From the NCBI GenBank assembly GCA_011799875.1, contig CM022302.1:523294228-523358227 (forward strand): DNA of 64,000 bases, read 5' to 3'. The notes under the pieces are model-generated. The model did not search any database. It was not told the DNA's origin and worked only from the letters and a program-made list of their open reading frames with translations. Below, in pieces: positions 55,001 to 64,000 of this stretch (position 1 is the first letter of the stretch; each line of letters begins with the position of its first letter). The DNA comes from Thinopyrum elongatum. Taxonomy: Eukaryota > Streptophyta > Magnoliopsida > Poales > Poaceae. A program made the translations under genes and the position numbers.

Positions 55001-56238
55001 GATGGGGCGATGGGGTCACATCGATCGTGAGTCTCTGCTCGTTACCGCGCGCTCCTAATCCACTAACGGTTTGGATATTTGATCCGAGGGGCCTCTGGCC
55101 CGATAGCACTAACCACCATGTGGGCATAGTATGGGCGTTCTGCGTCGTATACTTCAGCCGAAGCTTAATGGACATCAGCGACTGAGTGGCGCACGCCGTG
55201 TTGGACTGGATACGCAACCGCGCTTGTATTAAGGGGTTGCCAGGTCTGCTCATGGCCGCCCACGCAATGTGCAGGAGTTCCCGGGGCGATGGCCCAAGAC
55301 CCCTGGGGGCATAGGTTTAGTCCGGCGTGCTGACCTCTCTATTAAGTTTTCGGTTGCGTTGCGGCGTATCGTTTGGCCGAGGCCGGGCAAGACCCAGAAA
55401 AGTGTGTCCGGCCAGAGTTAAGCGAGCGTGGTGGGTAAGTTGGTGCACCCCTACAGGGAAGAAAACATCTATCGATAGCCTGTCCTACGGTAACGGACAC
55501 TCGGAGTTGTATCCCGATCGGTACAACTAGAACTGGACACTTGAGTTGATAACTGGATAGTATGGCTCTGGGATTGCTTTCTCTCAGGGAGTCGAGAAAG
55601 GATCTCTAGGAGAGGTTGATGACACTACTATTACTTTACATTATGTTAATCTGCACTCTTCTACCGCTGCAAGACCGCTGAAGATGATGAAGATGCTAAT
55701 CTTCGATAGGACTAGGCTTTCCCTTCTATTCTATCATTTCTGCAGCCCAGTCCACATACACAGCCTTCCTTTGATAATGTTGCATATGTAGTGTAGATCC
55801 TTGCTTGCTGAGTACTTCGGATGAGTACTCACGTTTGCTTTGCTTTCTTTTTCTTCCCTTATCCATTTGTCGCAACCAGATGACAGATCCCTTGAGTCAG
55901 CTGCCCCCACCGACGGCTACTACTACTACCCTCCCGGCGAGTACTACTACGAGGAGCCGACCGACGACCAGGAGTAGGTTCGGAGGGTCCCAGGCAGGAG
56001 GCCTGCGCCTTTCGATCGTAGTGTTTTCTTTTGCCCCGCCTTCTTAAAGGCTTATCTGTGTTTTTCTTTTATATCTGTACTCACATATCTGATGCTTCCG
56101 CTGACGCTTGTATGCGAGCTTACATATTCGAGCCCTCAAGGCCCTTGGCTTGTAATATAAAGCTTGTATGCCTTTATTTATGTTTTAGAGTTGCATTTGT
56201 GTGTATGGTTAGTGCACGATTAAGCCGGGGTCGTCACA
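52098..56238 (+). repeat. 3' LTR of the LARD, full length
   Basis: 4141 bp with the same termini as the 5' LTR. It keeps the 1.84 kb central part that the 5' LTR lost, including a run of GAGGGTGATTCCTC-like words at about 54595-54800. Confidence 0.9.
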
Positions 56239-56243
56239 GATTC

Positions 56244-58925
56244 CAAGGTTGATAAGATCACCATCGCACACTCCCTCTACCTTCAGGATTAGTGTTGAAC
56301 CTAAATAAATGTTAATTGGTGTTTGCGTTGAGCATGAATATGATTGGATCATATTTATTGCAATACGGTTATTCATTTAAGTCAGAGAATAATTGTTATT
56401 CTGTTTACATGAATAAAACCTTCTATGGTCATACACCCAATGTAAATGGTTTATTGAATCTCGGTCGTAGTGATGCACATATTCATAATAATGATGCCAA
56501 AATATGCAAAGTTGATAATGGTAGTGCAACATATTTGTGGCACTGCCATTTAGGTCATATTGGTGTAAAGCGCATGAAGAAACTCCATGAAGATGGGCTT
56601 TTGGAATCACTTGATTATGAATCATTTGATACTTGCGAACCATGCCTCATGGGCAAGATGACTAAAACTCCGTTCTCTGGAACAATGGAGTGAACTAATG
56701 ACTTACTGGAAATAATACATACCGATGTATGCGGTCCGATGAGTATTGAGGCACACGGCGGGTATCGCTATTTTCTGACCTTCACAGATGATTTAAGCAG
56801 ATATGGTTATATCTACTTAATGAAACACAAGTCTGAAACATTTGAAAAGTTCAAAGAATTTTAGAGTAAAGTGGAGAATCATCGAAACAAGAAAATAAAG
56901 TTGCTACGATCTGATCGCGGAGGCGAATATTTGAGTTACAAGTTTGGCCTTCATTTAAAACAATGTGGAATAGTTTCACAACTCACGCCACCTGGAACAC
57001 CACAGCATAATGGTGTGTCCAAACGTCGTAACCGTACTTTATTAGATATGGTGCGATCTATGATGTCTCTTACCGATTTACCACTATCGTTTTGGGGTTA
57101 TGCATTAGAGACAGCCACATTCACATTAAATAGGGCACCGTCTAAATCTGTTGAGACGACACCGTATGAACTATGGTTTGGCAAGAAACCTAAGCTATCG
57201 TTTGTTAAAGTTTAGGGTTGCGACACTTATGTCAAAAGGCTTCAGCCTGATAAGCTCGAACCCAAATCGAAGAAGTGCGTCTTCATAGGATACCCTAAGG
57301 AAACAATTGGGTACACCTTCTACCACAGATCCGAAGGCAAGATTTTTGTTACCAAGAATGGAACCTTTCTAGAGAAGGAGTTTCTCTCGAAAGAAGTGAG
57401 TGGGAGGAAAGTAGAACTTGATGAGGTAATTGTACCTTCTCTCGAATTGGAATGTAGTTCATCACAGAAAACTGTTCCCGTGATGCCTACACCAACTAGA
57501 GAGGAAGATAATGATAATGATCATGAAACTTCAGATCAAGTTACTACTGAACCTCGTAGGTCGACCAGATCACGATCCGCACCAGAGTGGTACGGTAATC
57601 CTGTCCTGGAAGTCATGTTACTAGACCATGACGAACTTACGAATTATGAAGAAGCTATGATGAGCCCAAATTCCGACAGATGGCTTGAGGCCATGAAATC
57701 TGAGATAGGATCCATGTATGAGAACAAAGTGTGGACTTTGGTGGATTTGCCCGGTGATCGGCAAGCCATAGAGAATAAATGGATCTTCAAGAAGAAGACT
57801 GACGTTGATGGTAATGTTATCATCTACAAAGCTCAACTTGTCGCAAAAGGTTTTTGACAAGTTCAAGGGGTTGACTACGATGAGACTTTCTCACCCGTAG
57901 CGATGCTTAAGTCCGTCCGAATCATGATAGCAATTGCCGCATTTTATGATTATGAAATCTGGCAAATGGACATCAAAACTGCATTCCTTAATGGATTTCT
58001 CAAAGAAGAGTTGTATATGATGCAACCAGAAGATTTTGTCAATCCTAAAGGTGCTAACAAAGTGTGCAAGCTCCAGCGATCCATCTATGGACTGGTGCAA
58101 GCATCTCGGAGTTGGAATATACGCTTTGATGAGGTGATCAAAGCATATGGTTTTATACAGACTTACGGTGAAGCCTGTATTTACAAGAAAGTGAGTGGGA
58201 GCTCTGTAGCATTTCTGATATTATATGTGGATGACATATTGTCGATTGGAAATGATATAGAATTTCTGGATAGCATAAAAGGATACTTGAATAAGAATAT
58301 TTCAATGAAAGACCTCGGTGAAGCTGCTTACGTATTGAGCATCAAGATCAATAGGGATAGATCGATACGCTTAATAGGACTTTCACAAAGTATATACCTT
58401 GGTAAAATTTTGAAGAAGTTTAAAATAGATCAGTCAAAGAAAGGGTTCTTGTCTGTGTTACAAGGTATGAAGTTGAGTAAGACTCAAAGCCCGACCACGG
58501 CAGAAGATAGAAAGAGAATGAAAGTCATTCCCTATGCCTCAGCCATAGGTTCTATAAAGTATGCCATGCTGTGTACCAGACCTGTTGTGTGCCTTGCCAT
58601 GAGTTTGGCAAAGGGGGTACAATAGTGATCCAGGAGTAGATCACTAGACAGCGGTCAAAATTAACCTTAGAGGACTAAGGAAATATTTCTCGGTTATGGA
58701 GGTGATAAAGAGTTCGTTGTAAAGAGTTACGTCGATGCAAGCTTTTACACCGATCCAGATGACTCTGAGTCTCAATCTGGATACGTATTGAAAGTGGGAG
58801 CACTTAGCTAGAGTAGCTCCATGCAAAGCATTGTAGACATAGAAATTTACAAAAATACATACGGATCTAAATGTGGCAGACCCGTTGACTAAACTTCTCT
58901 CACAAGCAAAACGTGATCACACCTT
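56244..58925 (+). pseudogene. Angela-like pol of element 2, decayed
   Basis: Pol resumes after the LARD. Recognisable parts are pre-integrase (YLWHCHLGHIGVKRMKKL), integrase (LLRSDRGGEY, PQHNGVSKRRN), RT (QMDIKTAFLNGFL, LYVDDILSIGN) and a ruined RNase H after 58625. In-frame stops end the open pieces at about 56691, 57213 and 57855; further stops and shifts follow. It cannot encode a working polyprotein. Confidence 0.9.
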
Positions 58926-58929
58926 AGTA

Positions 58930-59160
58930 CTCTTTGGGTGTTAATCACATGGCGATCTGAACTAGATTATTGACTCTATTAAACCCTTTGGGTGTTGGTC
59001 ACATGGCGATGTGAACTATTGGTGTTAATCACATGGCGATGTGAACTAGATTATTGACTCTAGTAAACCCTTTGGGAGTTGGTCACATGGCGATGTGAAC
59101 TATTGGTGTTAATCACATGGCAATGTGAACTAGATTATTGACTCTAGGGCAAGTGGGAGA
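58930..59160 (+). repeat. Tandem repeats before the polypurine tract of Angela-like element 2
   Basis: The phrase GTGTTAATCACATGGCGATG, alternating with TTGGTCACATGGCGATGTG and GAACTAGATTATTGACTCTA, occurs in about two and a half units of roughly 100 bp. Element 1 has a single unit at the equivalent place (33190-33237). Confidence 0.75.
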
Positions 59161-59161
59161 C

Positions 59162-60245
59162 TGAAGGAAATATGCCCTAGAGGCAATAAAGGTTTATTAC
59201 TCATGCTAGAATTGTATTGATCGGAAACTTAAATACATGTGTGAATACATAAACAAATACCGTGTCCCTAGTGAGCCTCTACTAGACTAGCTCGTTGATC
59301 AAAGATAGTTAAGGTTTCCTAACCATGGACATGAGTTCTCATTTGATAACGGGATCACATCATTAGGAGAATGATGTGATGGACAAGACCCATCTGTTAG
59401 CTTAGCATAATGATCGTTCAGTTTTATTGCTATTGCTTTCTTCATGTCAAATACATATTCCTTCAACTATGAGATTATGCAACTCCCGGATACCGGAGGA
59501 ATACCTTGTGTGCTATCAAACGTCACAACATAACTGGGTGATTATAAAGATGCTCTACAGGTATCTCCGAAGGTGTTTGTTGAGTTGGCATAGATCAAGA
59601 TTAGGATTTGTCACTCCGAGTATCGGAGAGGTATCTCTGGGCCCTCTCGGTAATACACATCATAAGCTTGCAAGCAAACGACTAAGGAGTTAGTCACGAG
59701 GTGATGTATTACGGAACGAGTAAAGAGATTTGCCAGTAACGAGATTGAACTAGGTATGAAGATACCGACGATCGAATCTCGAGCAAGTAACATACCGATG
59801 GACAAAGGGAATTACGTATGTTGTCATAACGGTTCGACCGATAAAGATCTTCGTAGAATATGTAGGAGCCAATATGAGCATCCAGGTTCCGCTATTGGTT
59901 ATTGACCGGAGAGGTGTCTCGGTCATGTCTACATAGTTCTCGAACTCGTAGGGTCCGCACGCTTAACGTTCGTTGACGATATAGTATTATATGAGTTATG
60001 TGATTTGGTGACCGAATGTTGTTCGAAGTCCCGGATGAGATCACGGACATGACGAGGAGTCTCGAAATGGTCGAGAGGTAAAGATTGATATATAGGACGA
60101 TGGTATTCGGACACCGGAAGTGTTTCGGGGGTACCGGGTACTTATCGGGTCACCGGAAGGGGTTTCGAGCACCCCCGGCAAAAGATATGGGCCTTATGGG
60201 CCAAGAGGGGAAACGCACCAGCCACAAGGGGCTGGTGCGCCCCCC
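59162..60245 (+). repeat. 3' LTR of Angela-like element 2, truncated
   Basis: It follows the polypurine tract and matches 42720-43839 up to GGTGCGCCCCCC. The sequence then departs without a trace of the remaining 650 bp in this window. Confidence 0.9.
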
Positions 60246-60547
60246 TCTGGCAGGATGCCAGAAAAGTCCCCAAGATGGCATCTCACGGGAACAGAAGGTT
60301 GCGGCGGCGAAAAAGTATTTTCGTGGACTCCTCTGATGGTATGGGAATATTTGTGAATATATAGGATGAAGAGCTAGGTCAGGAGAGCTTCGAGGGGGCC
60401 ACAAGGTAGGGGGGCGCCCCCCCTAGGGCGCGCCCTCCACCTTTGCCGCCGCCTCGTGGCTCTTCTGGCTTGGACTCCAAGTCCCCTGGGTGTCTTCTGG
60501 TCCAAGAAAAATCATCGTTTCCTATACACCCTGTGCTGTAGGGGAGG
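60246..60547. other. Foreign LTR-like segment between truncated LTR and Helitron
   Basis: This GC-variable stretch contains AAAAGTATTTTCGTGGACTCC, TGTGAATATATAGGATGAAG and GGCGCGCC-type words that look like an LTR U3/R region of another retrotransposon. It has no matching partner in the window and no coding frame. It may be filler captured at a repair junction or part of the Helitron. Confidence 0.35.
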
Positions 60548-62092
60548 TAAGGTGAAGTTGCCAGAATTTAAAAGACCACCGCCTTTCCTATCAGAGCTTC
60601 TTAGATTTAATGGTGACTCGCGGTGCAAACACTTCCTGGATAGAATCAGACAATACAATTCTCTGTTTGCTTTTACTTCCATGGGAGCCGATATTGACAG
60701 ACACATTAATGGGGTGGTGGTCCATATGTGTTTAAAATTCATGGTCAGGTATATCACCGTATCGGATCACTTTTGCCAAATAGAGGTGCTACTCCAAAGT
60801 TTGCTGAATTGTACATTCATGACACGCATAACGAGGTTGGCAATAGAATTAATGCCGTGATGTCTGAAGATGGTGAACAAGAGAGTGGTATTGATAGAGC
60901 TATAACGGATGGTCCAATGAAAATGCTTGATGAATTTAACCCTCTTGTGAAAACATTTAGGGTAGCTAGAGATCGTCTTGCAAATTAGGGTGATGAGAGA
61001 ATTGGTATAAGAATAGTTGGCGCAGAGAAAAAAGACTCTGTGCAATTTAGCCTACCCACCTGTGATGAACTTGCTGGTTTGATTGTTGGTGATTTTAGTA
61101 GCAAAAATTATCATCGTGATATTATTGTTGATAGTCTTGAAAAGGGTTTGCACCATGTCTCTAGCCTACATCCTGCCTTCATGCCACTCCAATATCCTAT
61201 GTTGTTTCCTTATGGTCGTAGAGGTTTTCAATTAGGTATACCTCATAGGGAAAGAGACATAACACAATCCATAGATATCATAAGTGACTGTCCAGTTCCT
61301 GAGGGTAGAACTCATGTATCGATGGCAGAGTACTATTGCTACTATTGTCATTACAAAAAAGATCAGTTCAACCCATTTGCTTGTTGTGGAAGATTATCGT
61401 CCCAGGCACAGGTTGATAGCTTTGCATGTGTGGAAGAAGGTAGATTGACATACATAGCTGAACATCAAGATGACTTTAGATGTGAGCATTTCCAAGGTGT
61501 TGCCGATGCGGTTGGGAAAGGGCAACTTGATGGTAGCAGCATAGGTAAAAAAAGAATAGTGCCCGCAGCCTTCACAGGTGGAAAACGATATTGCGGCCAA
61601 AACTTCCAGGACGGTGTTGCCATATGTAGATTATTTGGTTCACCTCACTTGTTTGTAACATTCACCTGTAACCCAAAATGTGATGAAATCAAGGAAGCTC
61701 TTGCATTCGAGCCTGGGCAGAAATACACGGATCGATCTGATCTTATTTGTAGGGTATTTAGCTTGAAGCTTGCACACTTCATGAAAGGCATCATGAATGG
61801 CCGAGCCTTTGGCCCTGTCTGTGCAGGTAATTGAACCTGCACTTCTGTGTTTTCGTTCTCATCCTTTCTATAGCACGTTTAGGCTGTAACTTGTCTTCTG
61901 TTCGTGTAGTCTTGTATAGCATGGTATTTCAGAAACGGTGCCTTCCTCACATACATATTCTGATCTGGCTTCAAGGTAGAATGGGTGCGAGTTTAACGGG
62001 GCTTGCAGATACATACATCTCAGCTGAGATTCCTGATCCGGCGGTTGATCCTCTGGGATATGCGTTGGTTGAGGAATTTATGATGCATGGAC
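60548..62092 (+). pseudogene. Helitron Rep (HUH) gene fragment with one intron, broken
   Basis: Frames encode the Helitron_like_N region (GGKVKLPEFKRPPPFLSELL, FAFTSMGADID, QVYHRIGSLLP, MPLQYPMLFPYG, LFVTFTCNP) and the Rep catalytic word LPHIHILIWL with the HUH histidines. A one-base shift occurs near 60700 and an in-frame TAG at 60986-60988. A phase-1 intron at 61827-61909 (GTAATT...TGTAG) splits the region just before the HUH motif and restores the frame. The Rep tyrosines and the helicase are missing because a Gypsy LTR cuts the gene at 62093. Helitrons transpose by rolling-circle replication. No 5'-TC or 3'-CTRR terminus could be fixed. Confidence 0.85.
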
Positions 62093-62800
62093 TGTCGTGG
62101 GAGCGATTCCGACAGTACGAAGGGGGTAGGGTAAAGGAGCATGATCTATCGAGATGCAAATGGGTGACACGGTGGTTTTAGCGAGTTCGGGCCTCTCACG
62201 TTGGAGATAACAACCCTACGTCTCGTGCTCTGGAGAGGCTTTGCTTTATCTGAGTATGTATTCGGAGATTACAATGTATGTGTGGGAGAGTGAAGAATGG
62301 ATCTTCATGCCTGGACAAGTCCTGAGACTAATGGCGAGAGAGAGAGCTAGGAGGAGAAGAATGAGGCCCCCCAAGTCTAGTGGTCGGGGTGGCTTATATA
62401 GAGTGCACCACCCCCTCACCTCCTATGTTACAAAGTGGGGCATGAATGCCATAATGCCAACTCACTACCAAGCCTTCACTATGAGAATGATGCTTTGACT
62501 GCTTTGCTGCCTGCTAGTCTTCGTATACCCGAGTGAGTCGTACGGTCGAGTGGTGAACTGTCATCCGAGTGGATGGTACGTTGCTTGTCCAAGTGGATAG
62601 TATGCTGCTTGTCAGAGTGGAATGAGTTCGTCGAGTGGAGTGCTATGCTCCGAGTGGTCTGTTGCCTTCCGAGTGAATGTCACTCTGCAGAAAATCTGAC
62701 TGCTGATCTGACCCTGGGGCCTAGTATAAGGTGTGTGGTATCCTAGGGTAGGGTCTTTAGGTCAGGCCTGTTACCCTACCCCCAATATATGTCCTCGTCA
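62093..62800 (-). repeat. 3' LTR of the right-edge Gypsy element
   Basis: 708 bp with TG...CA ends. It contains many GAGTGG words between 62530 and 62690. The exact right border rests on the adjoining polypurine-like stretch. Confidence 0.6.
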
Positions 62801-63086
62801 TTAGCCCCCGAATCGGTCGAGGTTGAGCGGGTCGAGTCGAGGTGAATTCTCAGATGAGTCGAGTGGTATGGAGGCGCTCATGAACTCCCGTTGTTCACCC
62901 GGCGGTCTCATCTCCGCGTGTTGCTTTGACGGATTCTGGACTACATGGTGTCCGAGTGAAATGATCTCAAACGGGTCCGCGGAGGAGCGTTAAACTCACC
63001 TTATAGCCATTTTTTTATTGAAGTGATTTGGAGCTAGTCCTGCATCGAGTAACTGATTACTCGGAATTTCTTCACGCCTCGAACGT

Positions 63087-63386
63087 GTCTTTTTTTTTAT
63101 GTTTGGCCGTCACTCGGACCGGGTGGACCGTTCCGAGTGGATACCATTCCAGTGGGGGCACGCTGAGTGCACCCACTGGGTGTAGTCCCCGAGACTGCCG
63201 TCGACTGCGGGCAGTCGGCGGGAGTCTTAGAGCCTGTCTTTTTTCTTGTTGTTTGGCCGTCACTCGGACCGGGCAGACCATTCTGAGTGGATACCATTCC
63301 AGTGGGGGCACGCTGAGTGCACCCACTGGGTGTAGTCCCCGAGACCGCCGTCGACTACGGGCAGTTGGCGGGGGTCTTAGAGCCTG
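63087..63386. repeat. 150-bp tandem repeat in the interior of the right-edge Gypsy
   Basis: TTTGGCCGTCACTCGGACCG recurs at 63102 and 63252. The following about 130 bp, to GTCTTAGAGCCTGT, are nearly identical between the two units. Confidence 0.85.
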
Positions 63387-64000
63387 TATTCGGGTCTGGA
63401 ACTGAATTAAACAGGTGAAACCTCGTGCGCTCGTCACGGTAAATGACTTTAGCCTAGAACTGTGGCGGGTCATCATGCATTCGGAATGGGTCATCATGCA
63501 CTCGGCACGGAGCTGAATCAGTCGGACTGATCTTCATGCACTTGGTATGGTAAGAAAATTCATCCTGGAACTGGGTCAAGCAGGTGAATCTTTCCGCACT
63601 CAGCACGGTAAATAACTTCGGCCTTGAAACTGCCGACTGGAGAGAAAAGTTGGACACTGCAAGGAGTACTTGTTCCGGTAGTACTTCTTACATTGAGCGA
63701 TAGCTTCTTGTTTTCACCCTTTTAAATGAAAGGGGTATTTGTCCAAGTGGACGTGCTTCCCGACTGATCGGGGTATGTTGACTACAAGAAAAACTTGGTG
63801 GCACTCGCATGTCTCCCGGAGGAGATAGACTAGTGGTCCGATGTGGACGTGCCATGAAACCCGAGTGGCGAGGCTAGCGCGTGGACTGACTCTCCAGAGA
63901 GAGGCCACTCATTATCCCGGGGGAACACCAGCACATGCCGTCTTCGAGTCCAAGTTTGTGAAACTGGCGCCTTGGAGCCTAGAAGAAGGGCCAAGTATAT

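Larger units (their letters stand above)
46734..56238 (+). mobile_element. LARD-type LTR retrotransposon (Sukkula-like), TSD GATTC
   Basis: Flanked by GATTC at 46729-46733 and 56239-56243. The 3' LTR is 4141 bp and the 5' LTR 2337 bp, shortened by an internal deletion. The 3.0 kb interior (49071-52097) has a primer site and polypurine tract but no recognisable gag or pol. Long LTRs with a ~3 kb non-coding interior are the defining traits of LARDs; Sukkula of the Triticeae has this size and start (TGTAACATCCC). Movement would need enzymes from a Gypsy partner. Confidence 0.85.
42720..60245 (+). mobile_element. Old Angela-like Copia (element 2), split by a LARD; right end not complete in window
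   Basis: A 1767-bp 5' LTR (TGAAGGAAATATGCCC...TTTCCCAACA), a primer site, leader, decayed gag-pol and a polypurine tract precede a 3' LTR that starts at 59162. That LTR matches the 5' LTR only to 60245, where the sequence changes abruptly. A LARD occupies 46734-56238. Because the right end is missing, no target duplication can be shown. The many stops and shifts make this the most decayed Copia of the window. Confidence 0.9.
62093..64000 (-). mobile_element. Gypsy-type LTR retrotransposon entering the window, minus orientation
   Basis: The LTR (62093-62800) starts TGTCGTGGGAGCGATTCC and ends GTCCTCGTCA. On the minus strand it has a TATA box (CTCTATATAAGCC, about 62394-62406). Directly after the LTR the plus strand reads TTAGCCCCCGAA, the inverse of a polypurine tract, so the element's 3' LTR is on the left and gag-pol would lie to the right beyond 64000. 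The interior seen here is non-coding. The second LTR and target duplication are outside the window. Confidence 0.7.

Noticed and set aside
60246..60260. Helitron 5' end proposed at the TCTGGC following the broken LTR
   Set aside because: The base before it is C rather than the expected A, and the next 300 bp look like LTR sequence, so the terminus cannot be claimed.
63087..63386. CRISPR-like or regulatory array
   Set aside because: There are only two units of 150 bp without spacers, in a plant retrotransposon.
63028..63497. ORFs of 125 and 141 codons on both strands with internal repetition
   Set aside because: Their repeats mirror the 150-bp tandem DNA repeat in the interior of a Gypsy element; both strands are open because of composition.

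Overview
The window is nuclear DNA of a grass of the wheat/barley tribe (Triticeae). The call rests on Angela/BARE/WIS-type Copia LTRs opening TGTTGGAAATATGCCC or TGAAGGAAATATGCCC, an Au-type SINE, Stowaway MITEs with CTCCCTCCGTCCC ends, and a Sukkula-like LARD with ~4.1 kb LTRs. Family names come from recall of these hallmarks, not from a search. About 85 percent of the window is transposable element. The host-like sequence is one receptor-kinase gene, its partial duplicate, a PPR remnant and a DNA-transposon gene fragment.

1-12.1 kb: a seven-exon minus-strand receptor-like/cytoplasmic kinase gene (about 2.05-5.0 kb) with good splice sites, a non-RD catalytic loop and one in-frame stop. Its first exons and upstream region are tandemly duplicated (units 4401-10794 and 10795-12105). 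A young 5.2 kb Copia (5275-10469, TSD GATAT) sits in unit 1, and a Stowaway MITE marks unit 2. The uninterrupted unit 2 preserves the empty site of the Copia.

12.1-36.7 kb: a three-deep element nest placed exactly at the end of the duplication. A gag-only Copia-type element (12112-36731, TSD AAGGC) is split by an Angela-like Copia (12296-35013, TSD TTTTA), itself split inside gag by a 13.9 kb Ty3/Gypsy element of the Tat lineage (16035-29893, TSD AACTT). The Tat element carries gag-pol on the minus strand. On the plus strand it carries a separate intron-containing antisense gene with its own TATA box. Apparent LTR divergence falls with depth (about 5, 1.5 and 1 percent by eye), as nesting requires.

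36.7-42.7 kb: unique and low-copy DNA with a PPR remnant, a 5'-truncated LINE encoding an RNase H domain, an Au SINE with 16-bp target duplications, two Harbinger-like MITEs, and a truncated second Tat-like element that again has an antisense ORF beside its LTR.

42.7-64 kb: an old, heavily decayed Angela-like Copia (from 42720) holds a LARD (46734-56238, TSD GATTC) whose 5' LTR has lost 1836 bp between 5-bp repeats. Its 3' LTR breaks off at 60245 into a chimeric segment leading to a broken Helitron Rep gene with an HUH motif and an intron. That is cut at 62093 by the LTR of another minus-oriented Gypsy element, which runs off the window.

No new cellular system is evident. The most unusual items are the spliced antisense gene of the Tat element, the spread of the word CTTGCCG through that element, the gag-only element, and a tyrosine-rich reading frame kept in both LTRs of the LARD.
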